Shown: positions 52,640 through 62,000 of the stretch, piece by piece
Layout: the number at the start of each line of letters is the position of its first letter
How positions within the stretch are numbered: the first letter of the stretch is position 1
Assembly (NCBI RefSeq): GCF_900169065.1
Contig: NZ_FXZB01000013.1
Location: forward strand, 1-64,000
Direction of reading: 5' to 3'
DNA from: Brevibacterium aurantiacum
Lineage (GTDB): Bacteria; Actinomycetota; Actinomycetes; Actinomycetales; Brevibacteriaceae
Length of the DNA stretch: 64,000 nucleotides
Position numbers and translations under genes: made by a program
Notes under the pieces: model-generated
What the model was told of the DNA's origin: nothing
The model's input: only the letters and a program-made list of their open reading frames with translations
Databases searched by the model: none

Positions 52640-52896
52640 TCCTTCGCGATCTGGGAGATCTCAGTGGCCAAGTCGATGTCCTTGTCGGTGATCGACCCGG
52701 CGTCATGGGTGGTCAGTGAGATATCCACATGTGGGAACCGCAGGTCCACATCCGGGTGGTGGCCTGCGGCTTCTGCTGCGTCTGCGATGGCATTGATGAA
52801 CGTGACTCCGCTGACGAAGGAACCCGTCAGGAACCGTGCGTGGAGTGCGTCGTCGGCCGATTGCCATTGTGTGAGTTCGTCGATTCGATCCTGCAT
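52615..52896 (-). CDS. 4a-hydroxytetrahydrobiopterin dehydratase (PCD/DCoH)
   Basis: A 93-residue pterin-4a-carbinolamine dehydratase. The active-site pattern AGHHPDVDLRF, then VDISLTTHDAGSITDKDIDLA, with its conserved His residues, is intact. It would regenerate tetrahydropterin after aromatic hydroxylation, though no hydroxylase is nearby; in actinobacteria such genes often stand alone. ATG 52896 is used because the longer upstream frame does not match the family. It is antisense to the amidase 3' end. Confidence 0.87.
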   Translation of the reverse strand: MQDRIDELTQWQSADDALHARFLTGSFVSGVTFINAIADAAEAAGHHPDVDLRFPHVDISLTTHDAGSITDKDIDLATEISQIAKDQGIDAAS

Positions 52897-52969
52897 GGAC
52901 CCAGCTTGGCACCGGGCCCGGCGAAGTGTCCATAGCCACGGCATCGGCAAAAGCAGCGAATCTGCTGGG

Positions 52970-52988
52970 TCAGGTATGCCATGCCTCA
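52970..52988. promoter_or_regulatory. possible IdeR/DtxR iron box upstream of ferritin
   Basis: A 19-bp sequence reading TCAGGTATGCCATGCCTCA matches 14 of 19 positions of the IdeR/DtxR consensus (TWAGGTWAGSCTWACCTWA) and is nearly palindromic. It lies about 107 bp before ATG 53095. IdeR activates ferritin genes in mycobacteria from upstream boxes. Confidence 0.4.
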
Positions 52989-53094
52989 GCATTGTTTGCC
53001 GAGCCTTCCCACACTGGAACCGTTCTAGAAAAGGTGTCAGGATATGGAACATGAGGACGGAACGAATCCGTCTCGTATCGCGAAGGAGAAACAT

Positions 53095-53610
53095 ATGCAG
53101 TTGAGCCCCGCAATGCAGAAGGTCCTCGGCGAGCAGGTCACTCTCGAACTTGAAGCGTCGATGGTCTACCTGCAGCTGTCCATTCAGCTCGATGATCACG
53201 ACCTTCCCGGAATGACACGCTGGATGCGTGCGCAGTCCGAGGAAGAACAGGTCCATGCTGCGAAATTCATTCAGCACTGCCAGGATCGTGGCTTCGCTCC
53301 CCAGATCGGTGACATCGCGGCACCGAAGGTCTCGGGCTCACAGCCCATCGACTACTTCAAGGCTGCCTTGGCCCACGAGGAGAAGGTCTCCGAATCGATT
53401 CGCAACCTCTACCGCACCGCTCAGTCGGAGACCGATCTCGACGTCCTGCCGCTCCTGCACTGGTTCATCGACGAGCAGGTCGAAGAGGAATCAACCATCT
53501 CTGAGATCATCGGTCGCCTGGAGCTCGTCGGCGACAGCGGTTCCGGTCTGCTCCGGATCGATTCCGAGCTCGGATCGCGTCACCCTGACATCAAGGCTGA
53601 CAACGAGTGA
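53095..53610 (+). CDS. ftn: ferritin
   Basis: A 171-residue non-haem ferritin that stores iron in a 24-mer shell. The ferroxidase residues fall in QVTLELEASMVYLQLS (Glu), the SEEEQVHAAKF helix (Glu, Glu, His) and later FIDEQVEEESTISEII. No haem Met or Dps features. ATG 53095 follows AAGGAGAA. The likely iron control site is at 52970-52988. It ends before a 23-bp perfect inverted repeat. Confidence 0.92.
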   Translation: MQLSPAMQKVLGEQVTLELEASMVYLQLSIQLDDHDLPGMTRWMRAQSEEEQVHAAKFIQHCQDRGFAPQIGDIAAPKVSGSQPIDYFKAALAHEEKVSESIRNLYRTAQSETDLDVLPLLHWFIDEQVEEESTISEIIGRLELVGDSGSGLLRIDSELGSRHPDIKADNE

Positions 53611-53656
53611 TCGACAGATCATGATCTGTTGCGTGTGACCTGCAGTCACCGTAGGC

Positions 53657-53704
53657 AAGCAGCGAATGGCCGGACCCTGCACAGGGTCCGGCCATTCGCT
53701 GCTT
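53657..53704. terminator. perfect 23-bp inverted repeat, bidirectional terminator
   Basis: Arms 53657-53679 and 53682-53704 pair without mismatch around a CA centre. Located between convergent ferritin and AEC carrier genes. There is no T tract on either side. Confidence 0.65.
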
Positions 53705-53768
53705 CGGTGTGAGAACTTCCAGTCCGCGAAGTCGCGGGTAATGCGAGAGACCGCGGACGATGAATTGC

Positions 53769-54704
53769 TCAGCTGCCGAGTACGGCTTGTGAGACGAGCA
53801 GGACGATGGGCAGCGTGATGAGCATGAGCACAGTCTGGGCCGCGATGAGGGCGGCCATGAGCTCCGAATTGCCGCCGAGCTGCCTCGCCATGACATAGCC
53901 GGAGCTGGCCGTGGCGATCGATTGGAAGATCATGGCCACCAACGCCGGGGTGGTGGGGACGTCGAGCAGGACCAGAGCGAGCAGGGTCACCGCAGGCAGG
54001 ACGATGAGCTTTGCCACGGTGGAATTGACCAGTCCCGCGACCTGGGCGCGAAGCGGAAATCTTCGCAGACCGGCGCCGACACACAGAAGTCCGATCGGCA
54101 GGGCCGCGGCCGCCAATGGCGAGAGCACGGAGTCGAGCACATCTGGCACGCGAGCTCCGGTGAGGTTGAACGCTCCCCCGGCCGCACAGCCGATCACCAG
54201 CGGGTTCGTCACGATGACGCGGAGGATTCCGAGCACCGAGCTGGGCCCGGTGCGCAGAAACTCGAACCCCAGGCTGGAGACGATGTTGACCGTGGGCACG
54301 AGAACGGCCGCCACGATGGCGGCCAGGGCACTCCCCTCAGGTCCGAACATGCTGGCCGATATCGACAGTCCGATGTAGGTGTTGAAGCGGATTCCGCCCT
54401 GCAGCACCGAGGTGAAGGATGGAAGATCGCGAGCCACGAACCGACGCAGCACGATGATGAGGATCGATACGAGCAGTGTCGGGGCGATGAGGCCGATGGT
54501 CAGTCGCCCGAGCGGAACATGTGCGACGTTGACGTCGGCGACCGATGTGAACAGCAGCACCGGCAACACGCAGTAGTAGGCGAGCTTCTCCGCTCCTGAC
54601 CAGAATTCGGGATTGGTGAAACCTGGGAGTCTTTTGAGCACGGCGCCGAAGAAGATCAGAACAGCGACGGGAACGAGGGCGAGGAGGACCGGAGTGAGAC
54701 TCAC
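53769..54704 (-). CDS. AEC family (auxin efflux carrier-like) transporter
   Basis: A 311-residue membrane protein with about ten hydrophobic helices in two halves, typical of the AEC/bile-acid-arsenite-related fold. Features: LVPVAVLIFFGAVLKRL, LIAPTLLVSILIIVL and a central SVLGILRVIVTNPLVIGCAAGG, and a second-half LDVPTTPALVAMIFQSIATASSGYVMAR. In bacteria these carriers move organic acids or amines such as malate; the substrate is unknown. Start from GTG/ATG near 54704 (M-S-L-T) divergent from hsp20. Confidence 0.87.
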   Translation of the reverse strand: MSLTPVLLALVPVAVLIFFGAVLKRLPGFTNPEFWSGAEKLAYYCVLPVLLFTSVADVNVAHVPLGRLTIGLIAPTLLVSILIIVLRRFVARDLPSFTSVLQGGIRFNTYIGLSISASMFGPEGSALAAIVAAVLVPTVNIVSSLGFEFLRTGPSSVLGILRVIVTNPLVIGCAAGGAFNLTGARVPDVLDSVLSPLAAAALPIGLLCVGAGLRRFPLRAQVAGLVNSTVAKLIVLPAVTLLALVLLDVPTTPALVAMIFQSIATASSGYVMARQLGGNSELMAALIAAQTVLMLITLPIVLLVSQAVLGS

Positions 54705-54741
54705 GAGACTGAGAATTTCATGAGATGGGAATCATTTCAAA

Positions 54742-54762
54742 GTTGAGTGTGTTTGACTCAAT
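54742..54762. promoter_or_regulatory. HAIR element (HspR operator)
   Basis: TTGAGT (54743-54748), seven bases, ACTCAA (54756-54761): the core of the CTTGAGT-N7-ACTCAAG HspR binding site, with only the outermost base of each arm changed. It lies 26 bp before the hsp20 start, so HspR repression of hsp20 is predicted, as known for the mycobacterial acr2 gene. Confidence 0.75.
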
Positions 54763-54787
54763 GTAACGACCTAACGAAAGGAAGCTC

Positions 54788-55252
54788 ATGGCTACACGTT
54801 TTGACCCCATCCGTGACCTCGATCGATTCTTCTCGGAAGTGACTCGCACCCCGAACTCCACTTCGCTTCCCATGGATCTCTACCGTGATGGAGAGGTCTT
54901 CGTCGCACGTATCGACATGCCGGGTGTTGACCCCTCGAGCATCGACGTCGACGTTGAGGATCGCACGCTGACCGTTCGCGCTCAGCGCCAGTCGGAGGTG
55001 GCAGATAAGGATGTGAAGTGGCTGACCCGGGAACGGACGACCGGCACCTATGCACGCCAGCTCACTCTGGGCAATCGAGTCGCCCTCGACCGGATCCAGG
55101 CTGACTACCAGGACGGCGTGCTGACCTTGACCATCCCTGTGGCAGAGGAAGCTCGGCCCCGCAAGATCAATGTCTCGCACTCCAACCCGACCAGAGCCAC
55201 CGAGGTTGTCGAAACCTCTCCGGTCCGTGATGAGGATCCGGCCGGCGCCTGA
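54788..55252 (+). CDS. hsp20: Hsp20/alpha-crystallin family small heat-shock protein
   Basis: A 154-residue small chaperone with an alpha-crystallin domain: DLYRDGEVFVARIDMPGVDPSSIDVDVED, then the A-x-L-N/V-type strand LGNRVALDRIQADYQDGVLTLTIPVAEEARPRKI. It holds unfolding proteins for refolding. ATG 54788 follows GAAAGGA. The HAIR element is immediately upstream. A strong terminator follows. Confidence 0.93.
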   Translation: MATRFDPIRDLDRFFSEVTRTPNSTSLPMDLYRDGEVFVARIDMPGVDPSSIDVDVEDRTLTVRAQRQSEVADKDVKWLTRERTTGTYARQLTLGNRVALDRIQADYQDGVLTLTIPVAEEARPRKINVSHSNPTRATEVVETSPVRDEDPAGA

Positions 55253-55311
55253 TCGACAGTCTGCGCCGTCACGACGGACACAACGCTCCGTTGCGAAGGA
55301 CTCGACCGTGA

Positions 55312-55347
55312 GAAGCGGGCCGCACCCATGGTGCGGCCCGCTTCTTT
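55312..55347 (+). terminator. Rho-independent terminator after hsp20
   Basis: Perfect 14-bp stem (55312-55325 with 55331-55344), CCCAT-type loop, followed by TTT. Confidence 0.75.
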
Positions 55348-55386
55348 GCGTTGAGTGTGGGACCGACCAGGCAGCTTGGCGAACCG

Positions 55387-56106
55387 TCAGGCAACCGACT
55401 TAAGCACATACGCCAGGCACATGTAGGGCAGCTCCAGCGCTCCGTCGATAGGGTGCTCAAGGGTGAAGTACTCACGCAGATTCGCCTCGACCCGGGCCCT
55501 GGTCGTCTGGTTCGAGCGCAGCCAATAGGAACGGGTCCTGGCCAGATCCACGATGCCATCCACGGTGAGTGGGGTGGAGAACTCGACCAGCTCATGGGCG
55601 ACGGGCTCGAACCCGGCCGGGTTCGGGCGGTACGCGGGACGGTACACGTCCCCGGCGTGCATGATCCGACTCAGGCGCAGCACCCAGTCGACACGCACGT
55701 CGAGTTGGTTGATGAGGATGAGCAGCCGACCCCCCGGTCGCAGGATGCGCGAGATCTCAACCGCCGCGGCGGCTTCGTCGAACCAGTGCCAGGCCTGTGC
55801 CACGGTCACGACATCGACGCAGTCATCCGGCAACAGGGTGTCTTCTGCGCTGCCGCCGCTGCTGCGCGCAGGATTGCTCTCCAGGGCCTCTTCGTCGGGA
55901 TCGACGGCGATGACCTTGGCTCCGCGGTCGAGCAGTGCACGACTGAGGATGCCCGTCCCCGCACCCAGATCGCAGACGTCGAGTTCGCTCCACTCAGAGC
56001 CCGCAAGGTCGATGGCCGCATCTGGATAGCGTGGGCGCACTTCATCGTAGACGTCGGCCAGTCGACCGAAGCTGCGCCCATGGGCCGATCGCGCGCGTGG
56101 TCTCAC
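55387..56106 (-). CDS. class I SAM-dependent methyltransferase
   Basis: A 239-residue methyltransferase. SFGRLADVYDEVRPRYPDAA opens the fold; motif I is DVCDLGAGTGILSRALLDRG, the acidic residue after beta-2 is in VIAVDPDEEAL, and motif IV reads VTVAQAWHWFD, typical of UbiE/COQ5-like methyltransferases. The substrate is unknown. A GTG at 56106 is chosen as start because the fold begins there; the frame runs on upstream without family-like sequence. Divergent from the aminotransferase gene. Confidence 0.85.
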   Translation of the reverse strand: MRPRARSAHGRSFGRLADVYDEVRPRYPDAAIDLAGSEWSELDVCDLGAGTGILSRALLDRGAKVIAVDPDEEALESNPARSSGGSAEDTLLPDDCVDVVTVAQAWHWFDEAAAAVEISRILRPGGRLLILINQLDVRVDWVLRLSRIMHAGDVYRPAYRPNPAGFEPVAHELVEFSTPLTVDGIVDLARTRSYWLRSNQTTRARVEANLREYFTLEHPIDGALELPYMCLAYVLKSVA

Positions 56107-56241
56107 AGCTGCCCACCCCGATTCGCAAAGTTCAATGATCGAGGTCAACTCTAACTCGTCGCCGATGGGTGGCGCCCGCGCCGAACTCAGGAAGTGACTA
56201 GGATAGAGGTACCGGTCAAACAACAGTGACAAGGAGCATCG

Positions 56242-57501
56242 ATGTCCCCCACGTCCGAGCTGCAGGCAGAGCTGGAGAGCGCCTCCGGCGCCTATGAGGA
56301 ATTCGCTTCCCGCGGGTTGAAACTCGATATCACCCGAGGCAAGCCGGCAAGCGCGCAACTCGACCTGGCGGCAGACCTTCTGACTGCGGTGACACCCGAT
56401 GACGTCATGACTCCCAGCGGAGTCGATACCCGCAACTATGGCGGTCTGGACGGAATCGTCGAGCTGCGTGAGCTCTTCTCACCGCTGCTCAAGATCCCTT
56501 CGAACCAGTTGCTGGCCGGCGGCAACGCCTCTCTGACCCTCATGGCCCAGGCTCTGACCTTTGCTCTCATGCACGGAACCGTCGGTGACTCACGACCCTG
56601 GGGCCAGGGGCCTCACAAGCTCATCTGCCCGGTCCCCGGTTACGACCGCCATTTCACGCTGGCCGAGTCGCTGGGCTTCGAACTCCTCAGCATCCCCATG
56701 GACTCACAGGGCCCGGTCGTCGCCGAGGCCCAGCGTCTGGCAGAGGATGAAACGGTCAAAGGCATGTGGTTGGTGCCCATGTACTCGAACCCGACAGGCA
56801 TCACCATCACCGAGGAGCGAGCGAAGGAGCTCGCGGCGATGCCTGCCGCGGCACCCGACTTCACGCTGCTGTGGGACAACGCCTACGGTCTCCACCACCT
56901 CCGGGACGAGCATCCCGAGGTCCTCGACATCCTCGACATCTGCACCAAGGCCGGACACCCGGAACGCCCCTGGATCTTCGCCTCGACGTCGAAGATCACC
57001 CACGCCGGTGCCGGAGTCTCCTTCTTCGGTGCGGGTCCCGAGACCAGTGATTGGATCCGGTCGAATCTCGCAAAGATCTCCATCGGTCCCGACAAGGTCA
57101 ACCAGCTGCGTCACCTGCGTTTCTTCTCCACCCCGGAGGGCGTCGAGGAGCACATGCGCCAGCACGCGAAGATCATCGCACCGAAATTCGACGCAGTGCT
57201 CGATACCTTGGAACGGGAACTGGGCGGCACCGACCTGGCGCAATGGACCCACCCAGACGGTGGATACTTCATCACGCTGACCACCTTGGAGGGCACCGCG
57301 GACCGGATCGTGAAGCTGGCCGCCGAGGCGGGGGTCAAGCTGACCCCGGCCGGTGCCACCCATCCCTATGGTTTGGATCCGCACAACAACGTCATCCGCA
57401 TCGCCCCCACCATGCCGACAGTCGAAGATGTGGAACTGGCTGCGCAGGGCCTCGTGGCCTGTGTGAAACTCGCCAGCTACGAGAAGCTCCTCGCGGGCTG
57501 A
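56242..57501 (+). CDS. aspT: aspartate aminotransferase (AspT subgroup)
   Basis: A 419-residue PLP enzyme of the MocR-related aminotransferase group (PF12897) that includes Corynebacterium AspT. N-terminal LDITRGKPASAQLDLA and the YGGLDGIVELR segment, then LAGGNASLTLMAQAL (PLP phosphate region), YSNPTGITI, LLWDNAYGLHHL (Asp to the pyridine N) and the Schiff-base Lys in ASTSKITHAGAGVSFF are present. It would interconvert aspartate/2-oxoglutarate and oxaloacetate/glutamate, beside pyc, which makes oxaloacetate. ATG 56242 follows AAGGAG. Confidence 0.9.
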   Translation: MSPTSELQAELESASGAYEEFASRGLKLDITRGKPASAQLDLAADLLTAVTPDDVMTPSGVDTRNYGGLDGIVELRELFSPLLKIPSNQLLAGGNASLTLMAQALTFALMHGTVGDSRPWGQGPHKLICPVPGYDRHFTLAESLGFELLSIPMDSQGPVVAEAQRLAEDETVKGMWLVPMYSNPTGITITEERAKELAAMPAAAPDFTLLWDNAYGLHHLRDEHPEVLDILDICTKAGHPERPWIFASTSKITHAGAGVSFFGAGPETSDWIRSNLAKISIGPDKVNQLRHLRFFSTPEGVEEHMRQHAKIIAPKFDAVLDTLERELGGTDLAQWTHPDGGYFITLTTLEGTADRIVKLAAEAGVKLTPAGATHPYGLDPHNNVIRIAPTMPTVEDVELAAQGLVACVKLASYEKLLAG

Positions 57502-57533
57502 AGCCTGCGTTTCGCGGTACGCAGCCTGAATAC

Positions 57534-57576
57534 AAGAACTCCTGGTCGGTGAAATCACCGACCAGGAGTTCTTTGT
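57534..57576. terminator. 19-bp perfect terminator stem
   Basis: Arms 57534-57552 and 57555-57573 pair perfectly, followed by TGT; T-rich on the plus side (TTCTTT within the arm). Between convergent aminotransferase and dehydrogenase genes. Confidence 0.75.
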
Positions 57577-57597
57577 CTGTCTTGGTGCCTTTGGGCC

Positions 57598-58452
57598 TCA
57601 GTACTCGTAGAAGCCGCGGCCGGACTTGACTCCGAGCAGGCCGCCATCAACCATGCGCGAGAGCAGCACTGGAGGTTTGGCCGCAGGATCTCCGGTCTCC
57701 CTGTAGATGCTCTCAGCCGCGTACAGGCAGGTGTCGAGTCCCACCATGTCGGCAAGCTTGATCGGCCCCATCGGGTGCGCGCAGCCGCCCACCATTCCGG
57801 CGTCGATGTCTTCCTTGGTGGCGAACCCGGCCTCGAGCATGCGGATGGCACTGCACAGGTACGGGATAAGCAGTGCATTGACGATGAACCCGGGACGGTC
57901 CTGCGCCTGGATCGGGTTCTTGCCCAGCACCTCGGCGACGAACTCCGTGACCGAATCACGCACCGAATCGGCGGTGAGCACGGAGGAGACGATCTCAACC
58001 AGGGGCTGGACCGGTGCCGGGTTGAAGAAGTGAACCCCGAGCACACGCTCCGGACGTGACGTCGACTGTGCAAACCGGATGATCGGCATCGACGAGGTGT
58101 TGGAGGCGAGGATCGCATCGGGGTCGGTCACGACCTTGTCGAGTTCGGCGAAGATCGACTTCTTGATGTCCTCGTTCTCACTTGCGGCCTCGATGACCAG
58201 CTGACGATCGGCGAGTTCGCCGATGTCGGTGGTGAATCGCAGCCTGCCCATCGCCTCGTCACGGGCCTGGGCATCGAGCTTGCCCTTTTCCACCGCACGG
58301 GCCAGGGACTTCTCGATACGAGCACGACCAGCTGCCGAGGCCTCGTCGTTGATCTCACGGACGATGACGTCGAGACCTGACTTCGCGAGCACCTCGGCGA
58401 TGCCTGCTCCCATGAGTCCGCTTCCGATGACTGCAGTGCGTTGAATGCTCAT
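57598..58452 (-). CDS. 3-hydroxyacyl-CoA (3-hydroxybutyryl-CoA) dehydrogenase
   Basis: A 284-residue NAD(P)-dependent enzyme of the HBDH type. The N-terminal Rossmann motif AVIGSGLMGAGIAEVLAKSG, ASNTSSMPI, HFFNPAPVQPLVEIVSS and NALLIPYLCSAIRM are the family signatures, with the His of HFFNPA as catalytic residue. The length matches PaaH/Hbd and no hydratase domain is fused. It follows def by 41 bp on the same strand and forms a likely operon with pyc and def. Confidence 0.92.
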   Translation of the reverse strand: MSIQRTAVIGSGLMGAGIAEVLAKSGLDVIVREINDEASAAGRARIEKSLARAVEKGKLDAQARDEAMGRLRFTTDIGELADRQLVIEAASENEDIKKSIFAELDKVVTDPDAILASNTSSMPIIRFAQSTSRPERVLGVHFFNPAPVQPLVEIVSSVLTADSVRDSVTEFVAEVLGKNPIQAQDRPGFIVNALLIPYLCSAIRMLEAGFATKEDIDAGMVGGCAHPMGPIKLADMVGLDTCLYAAESIYRETGDPAAKPPVLLSRMVDGGLLGVKSGRGFYEY

Positions 58453-58493
58453 CTGGTGCTCCTTCTGTTGAAGTGGTGATTCGTCGTTGTTGG

Positions 58494-59000
58494 TTACGGC
58501 TGCCTGGCGAGGAACCAGTCTGAGCCGCGGATGGCCTTCATCGCCTCTCGGCGACGCTCCTTGGGAAGGGTCTGGACGTAGACCTGACCATCAAGGTGAG
58601 CGACCTCGTGCTGAAGCATCTGGGCGAAGACCTCGGTGCCGGAGATCTCCACGGGCGAGTTCTCCGCATCCACACCGCGCACACGAGCGAACTCGTAGCG
58701 CGGTGTGGGGAAGAACAGCCCGGGGACAGACAGGCAGCCTTCTTCGATGTCGCGCAGCTCCCCGCCGACCTCGACGACCTCGGGGTTGATGACATACCCC
58801 GTGCGGCCGTCGAGATCATATCCGAATGCCCGTACGCCGACGCCGATCTGCGGTGCCGCCACAGCGGCCCGGCCCTCCGGCAGAGATGTGTCCACGAGGT
58901 CTTGGGCCAATGCTCTGAGCCCTTCGTCGAAGACGGTGACCGGTGCGCACGGACTGCGCAGCACCGGATCACCCCAGAGACGGATGTCGCGTTCAGCCAT
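58494..59000 (-). CDS. def: peptide deformylase
   Basis: A 168-residue metalloenzyme that removes the formyl group from new proteins. All three motifs are present: GRAAVAAPQIGVG (motif I), EEGCLSVPG (motif II, metal Cys) and QHEVAHLDG (motif III, HExxH). Length and class fit type I/II actinobacterial Def. Its start overlaps the pyc stop by 8 bp, so translation is coupled with a long upstream gene. Confidence 0.94.
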   Translation of the reverse strand: MAERDIRLWGDPVLRSPCAPVTVFDEGLRALAQDLVDTSLPEGRAAVAAPQIGVGVRAFGYDLDGRTGYVINPEVVEVGGELRDIEEGCLSVPGLFFPTPRYEFARVRGVDAENSPVEISGTEVFAQMLQHEVAHLDGQVYVQTLPKERRREAMKAIRGSDWFLARQP

Positions 59001-62000
59001 CGATGACCACGACGAGGTCGCCGCCTTCGAGCTGCTGGACGTTGCCGATGGCGATACGTGAGACGGTGCCGCCCGTCTGAGTGGTGATGGAAGCCTCCAT
59101 CTTCATCGCCTCGATCGTGGCAACCGTAGCGCCGGCCTCGACCGTGTCGCCCTCGGCAACCTGCAGGGTGACCACACCGGCGAACGGGCTGGCCACGTGA
59201 CCGGAGTTCGTCGGATCGGCCTTCTCCGCGGTCTTGACGTCGCTTTCGACGGCACGATCGCGAACCTGCAGTGGACGCAGCTGGCCGTTGAGAGTGAACA
59301 TCACCGAGCGCATGCCGCGTTCGTCGGTGCCGCTGATGGCCTGGACACCGATGAGGAGGTCCTTGCCCTTGGACAGTTCGACGGCGTGTTCCTCCCCCGC
59401 GGTCAGACCGTAGAGGTATTCCGAGGTCTCGACAACGGAGAGATCACCGTAGTTGGCCCGCATCTGCTGGAATTCCTTCGTCGGTCCAGGGAACAGAAGC
59501 GAATTGAGTTTCGCCTGCCGCTCGGTGCCGGGGGTCTCCAGCGCTGCCGCGTCCTCGGTTGCGAGGTCTTCGGAGACAGCATTGTGCCTGCGGCCTGCCA
59601 GAGCCTTTGTGCGGAACGGCTCAGGCCATCCGCCTGGAGGGTCGCCGAGGTCGCCGTTGAGGAATCCGATCACCGAGTCCGGGATGTCGAACTTGTCCGG
59701 GTTCTCGGCGAACTCCTGAGGATCGACACCGGCGCCCACGAGGTGGAGCGCGAGGTCACCGACGACCTTCGACGAGGGAGTGACCTTGACGAGGTGGCCG
59801 AGGATGGCATCGGCTGCGGCGTACATGCGCTCGATCTCTTCGAATCGCTCCCCCAGTCCCAGTGCCACAGCCTGCTGGCGCAGGTTGGACAGCTGTCCGC
59901 CCGGGATCTCATGTCGGTAGACACGTCCGGTCGGTCCGGCCAGACCGGACTCGAAGGGTGCGTAGACCTTGCGGACTGATTCCCAGTAGGGCTCGAGATC
60001 GCTGACAGCGTTGAGGCTGATCTGAGTGTCGCGTTCGGTGTTTTCAAACGCTGCCACCAGCGCGGACAGGCTCGGCTGGCTCGTGGTGCCGGCCATGGCC
60101 GCCGAGGCGGCGTCGACGGCGTCTGCTCCGGCTGCCGCGGCAGCGTAGAGAGTGGCCAGCTGACCGCCCGCGGTGTCGTGGGTGTGGACGTGGACCGGGA
60201 GATCGAAGTTCTCCCGCAGTGCTGTGACGAGTTTCGTCGCGGCGGCGGGGCGCAGGAGCCCGGCCATGTCCTTGATCGCGAGCACATGTGCTCCGGCACC
60301 GACGATCTGCTCAGCCAGCTTGAGGTAGTAGTCGAGCGTGTAGAGCTCTTCACGCGGATCGAGGATGTCGGAGGTGTAGCACAGGGCAACCTCGGCGACT
60401 GTGGTGTTCGTGGAACGAACCGCTTCGATGGCCGGGCGCATCTGCTCGACGTCGTTGAGGGCGTCGAAGATGCGGAAGATGTCGATGCCGGTGCGTGCCG
60501 CCTCATCGACGAAGGCGTCAGTGACCTGAGTCGGGTACGGGGTGTAGCCGACGGTGTTGCGACCGCGCAGGAGCATCTGGAGGTTGATGTTGGGCACTGC
60601 CGAGCGCAGAGCGGTCAGCCGTTCCCAGGGATCCTCACCGAGGAAACGCAGCGCCACATCGTAGGTGGCACCTCCCCAGGCTTCGATGCTCAGCAGCTCC
60701 GGCGTCATCCGGGCGACGTGTCCGGCGACGGCCAGCAGGTCACGGGAGCGGACCCGGGTGGCCAGCAGGGACTGGTGAGCGTCGCGGAACGTGGTGTCGG
60801 TGACAGCCAATGGTGTCTGATTGCGCAGCGACTGGGCGAAGCCGGAGGGACCGGCCTCGAGGAGACGGTCACGGCTGCCCGGTGCGGGATCCGCGCCGAG
60901 GTCGATCTCGGGCAGCTTCTCACCGGGGCGAATGCGCACGCTGGGTTCGCCGTGAGGACGGTTGACGGTGACGTCGGCCAGGTAGTCGAGGATCTTCGAA
61001 CCACGGTCCGCGCTGACACGGGCGTCGAGCAGATGGGGCCGCTCTTCGATGAATGATGTTGCCAGGTCACCGGCGATGAACGAGTCATCTTCGAGCACCG
61101 CTCGCAGGAAGCCGATGTTCGACGATACGCCGCGGATCCTGAACTCGGCCAGGGCCCGTCGGGCACGTGAGATCGCCTGTTCGAAGTCGCGACCACGGCA
61201 GGTGAGCTTGACCAGCATCGAGTCGAAGTGGGCGCTGACGGCGGCACCGGCGTGGACGGTTCCTCCGTCGAGTCGGACACCTGCGCCGCCGGCAGAGCGG
61301 TAGGCGGTGATGGTTCCGGTGTCGGGACGGAAGGCATTTGCCGGATCCTCGGTGGTGATGCGGCACTGGAGGGCAGCACCCTTGATCCGCATGTCTTCCT
61401 GAGTCAGGCCGATCTCAGCCAGGGTCTCCCCCGACGCGACGCGCATCTGGGAGGCGACCAGGTCGACGTCCGTGATCTCCTCGGTGACCGTGTGCTCAAC
61501 CTGGATGCGCGGGTTCATCTCGATGAAGACGTGCTGGCCCTTGCGGGGGCCGTCGGTTTCGAGGAGGAACTCAACGGTTCCGGCGTTCTGGTAGCCCAGC
61601 GCCTTGGCGAACTTGAGGGCGTCGGCGTGAAGCGCGTCAGCGATGGCCGGGTCCAGGTTCGGAGCCGGTGCAAGTTCGACGACCTTCTGGTGGCGACGCT
61701 GGACCGAGCAGTCGCGTTCGAAGAGGTGGATCGCATTCGAGTCATTGTCGGCAAGGACCTGGACCTCGATGTGGCGCGGCCGCTGCACGGCCTGCTCGAT
61801 GAAGACCGTGGGATCTCCGAAGGCACCCTCGGCTTCGCGCATGGCGGCTTTGAGTGCGTCCTCCAGTTGCGAGGCTTCGCCGACGCGGCGCATTCCGCGT
61901 CCTCCGCCTCCGGCCACAGCCTTGACGAAGAGTGGGTACTCCATGGATTCCGCGTCGGCCAACAGCTGCGCGATGTCAGCAGAGGGACGGGTCGAATCGA

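Noticed and set aside
56107..56358. N-terminal extension of the methyltransferase into the aminotransferase region
   Set aside because: It overlaps the divergent aminotransferase gene and lacks similarity to the methyltransferase fold.
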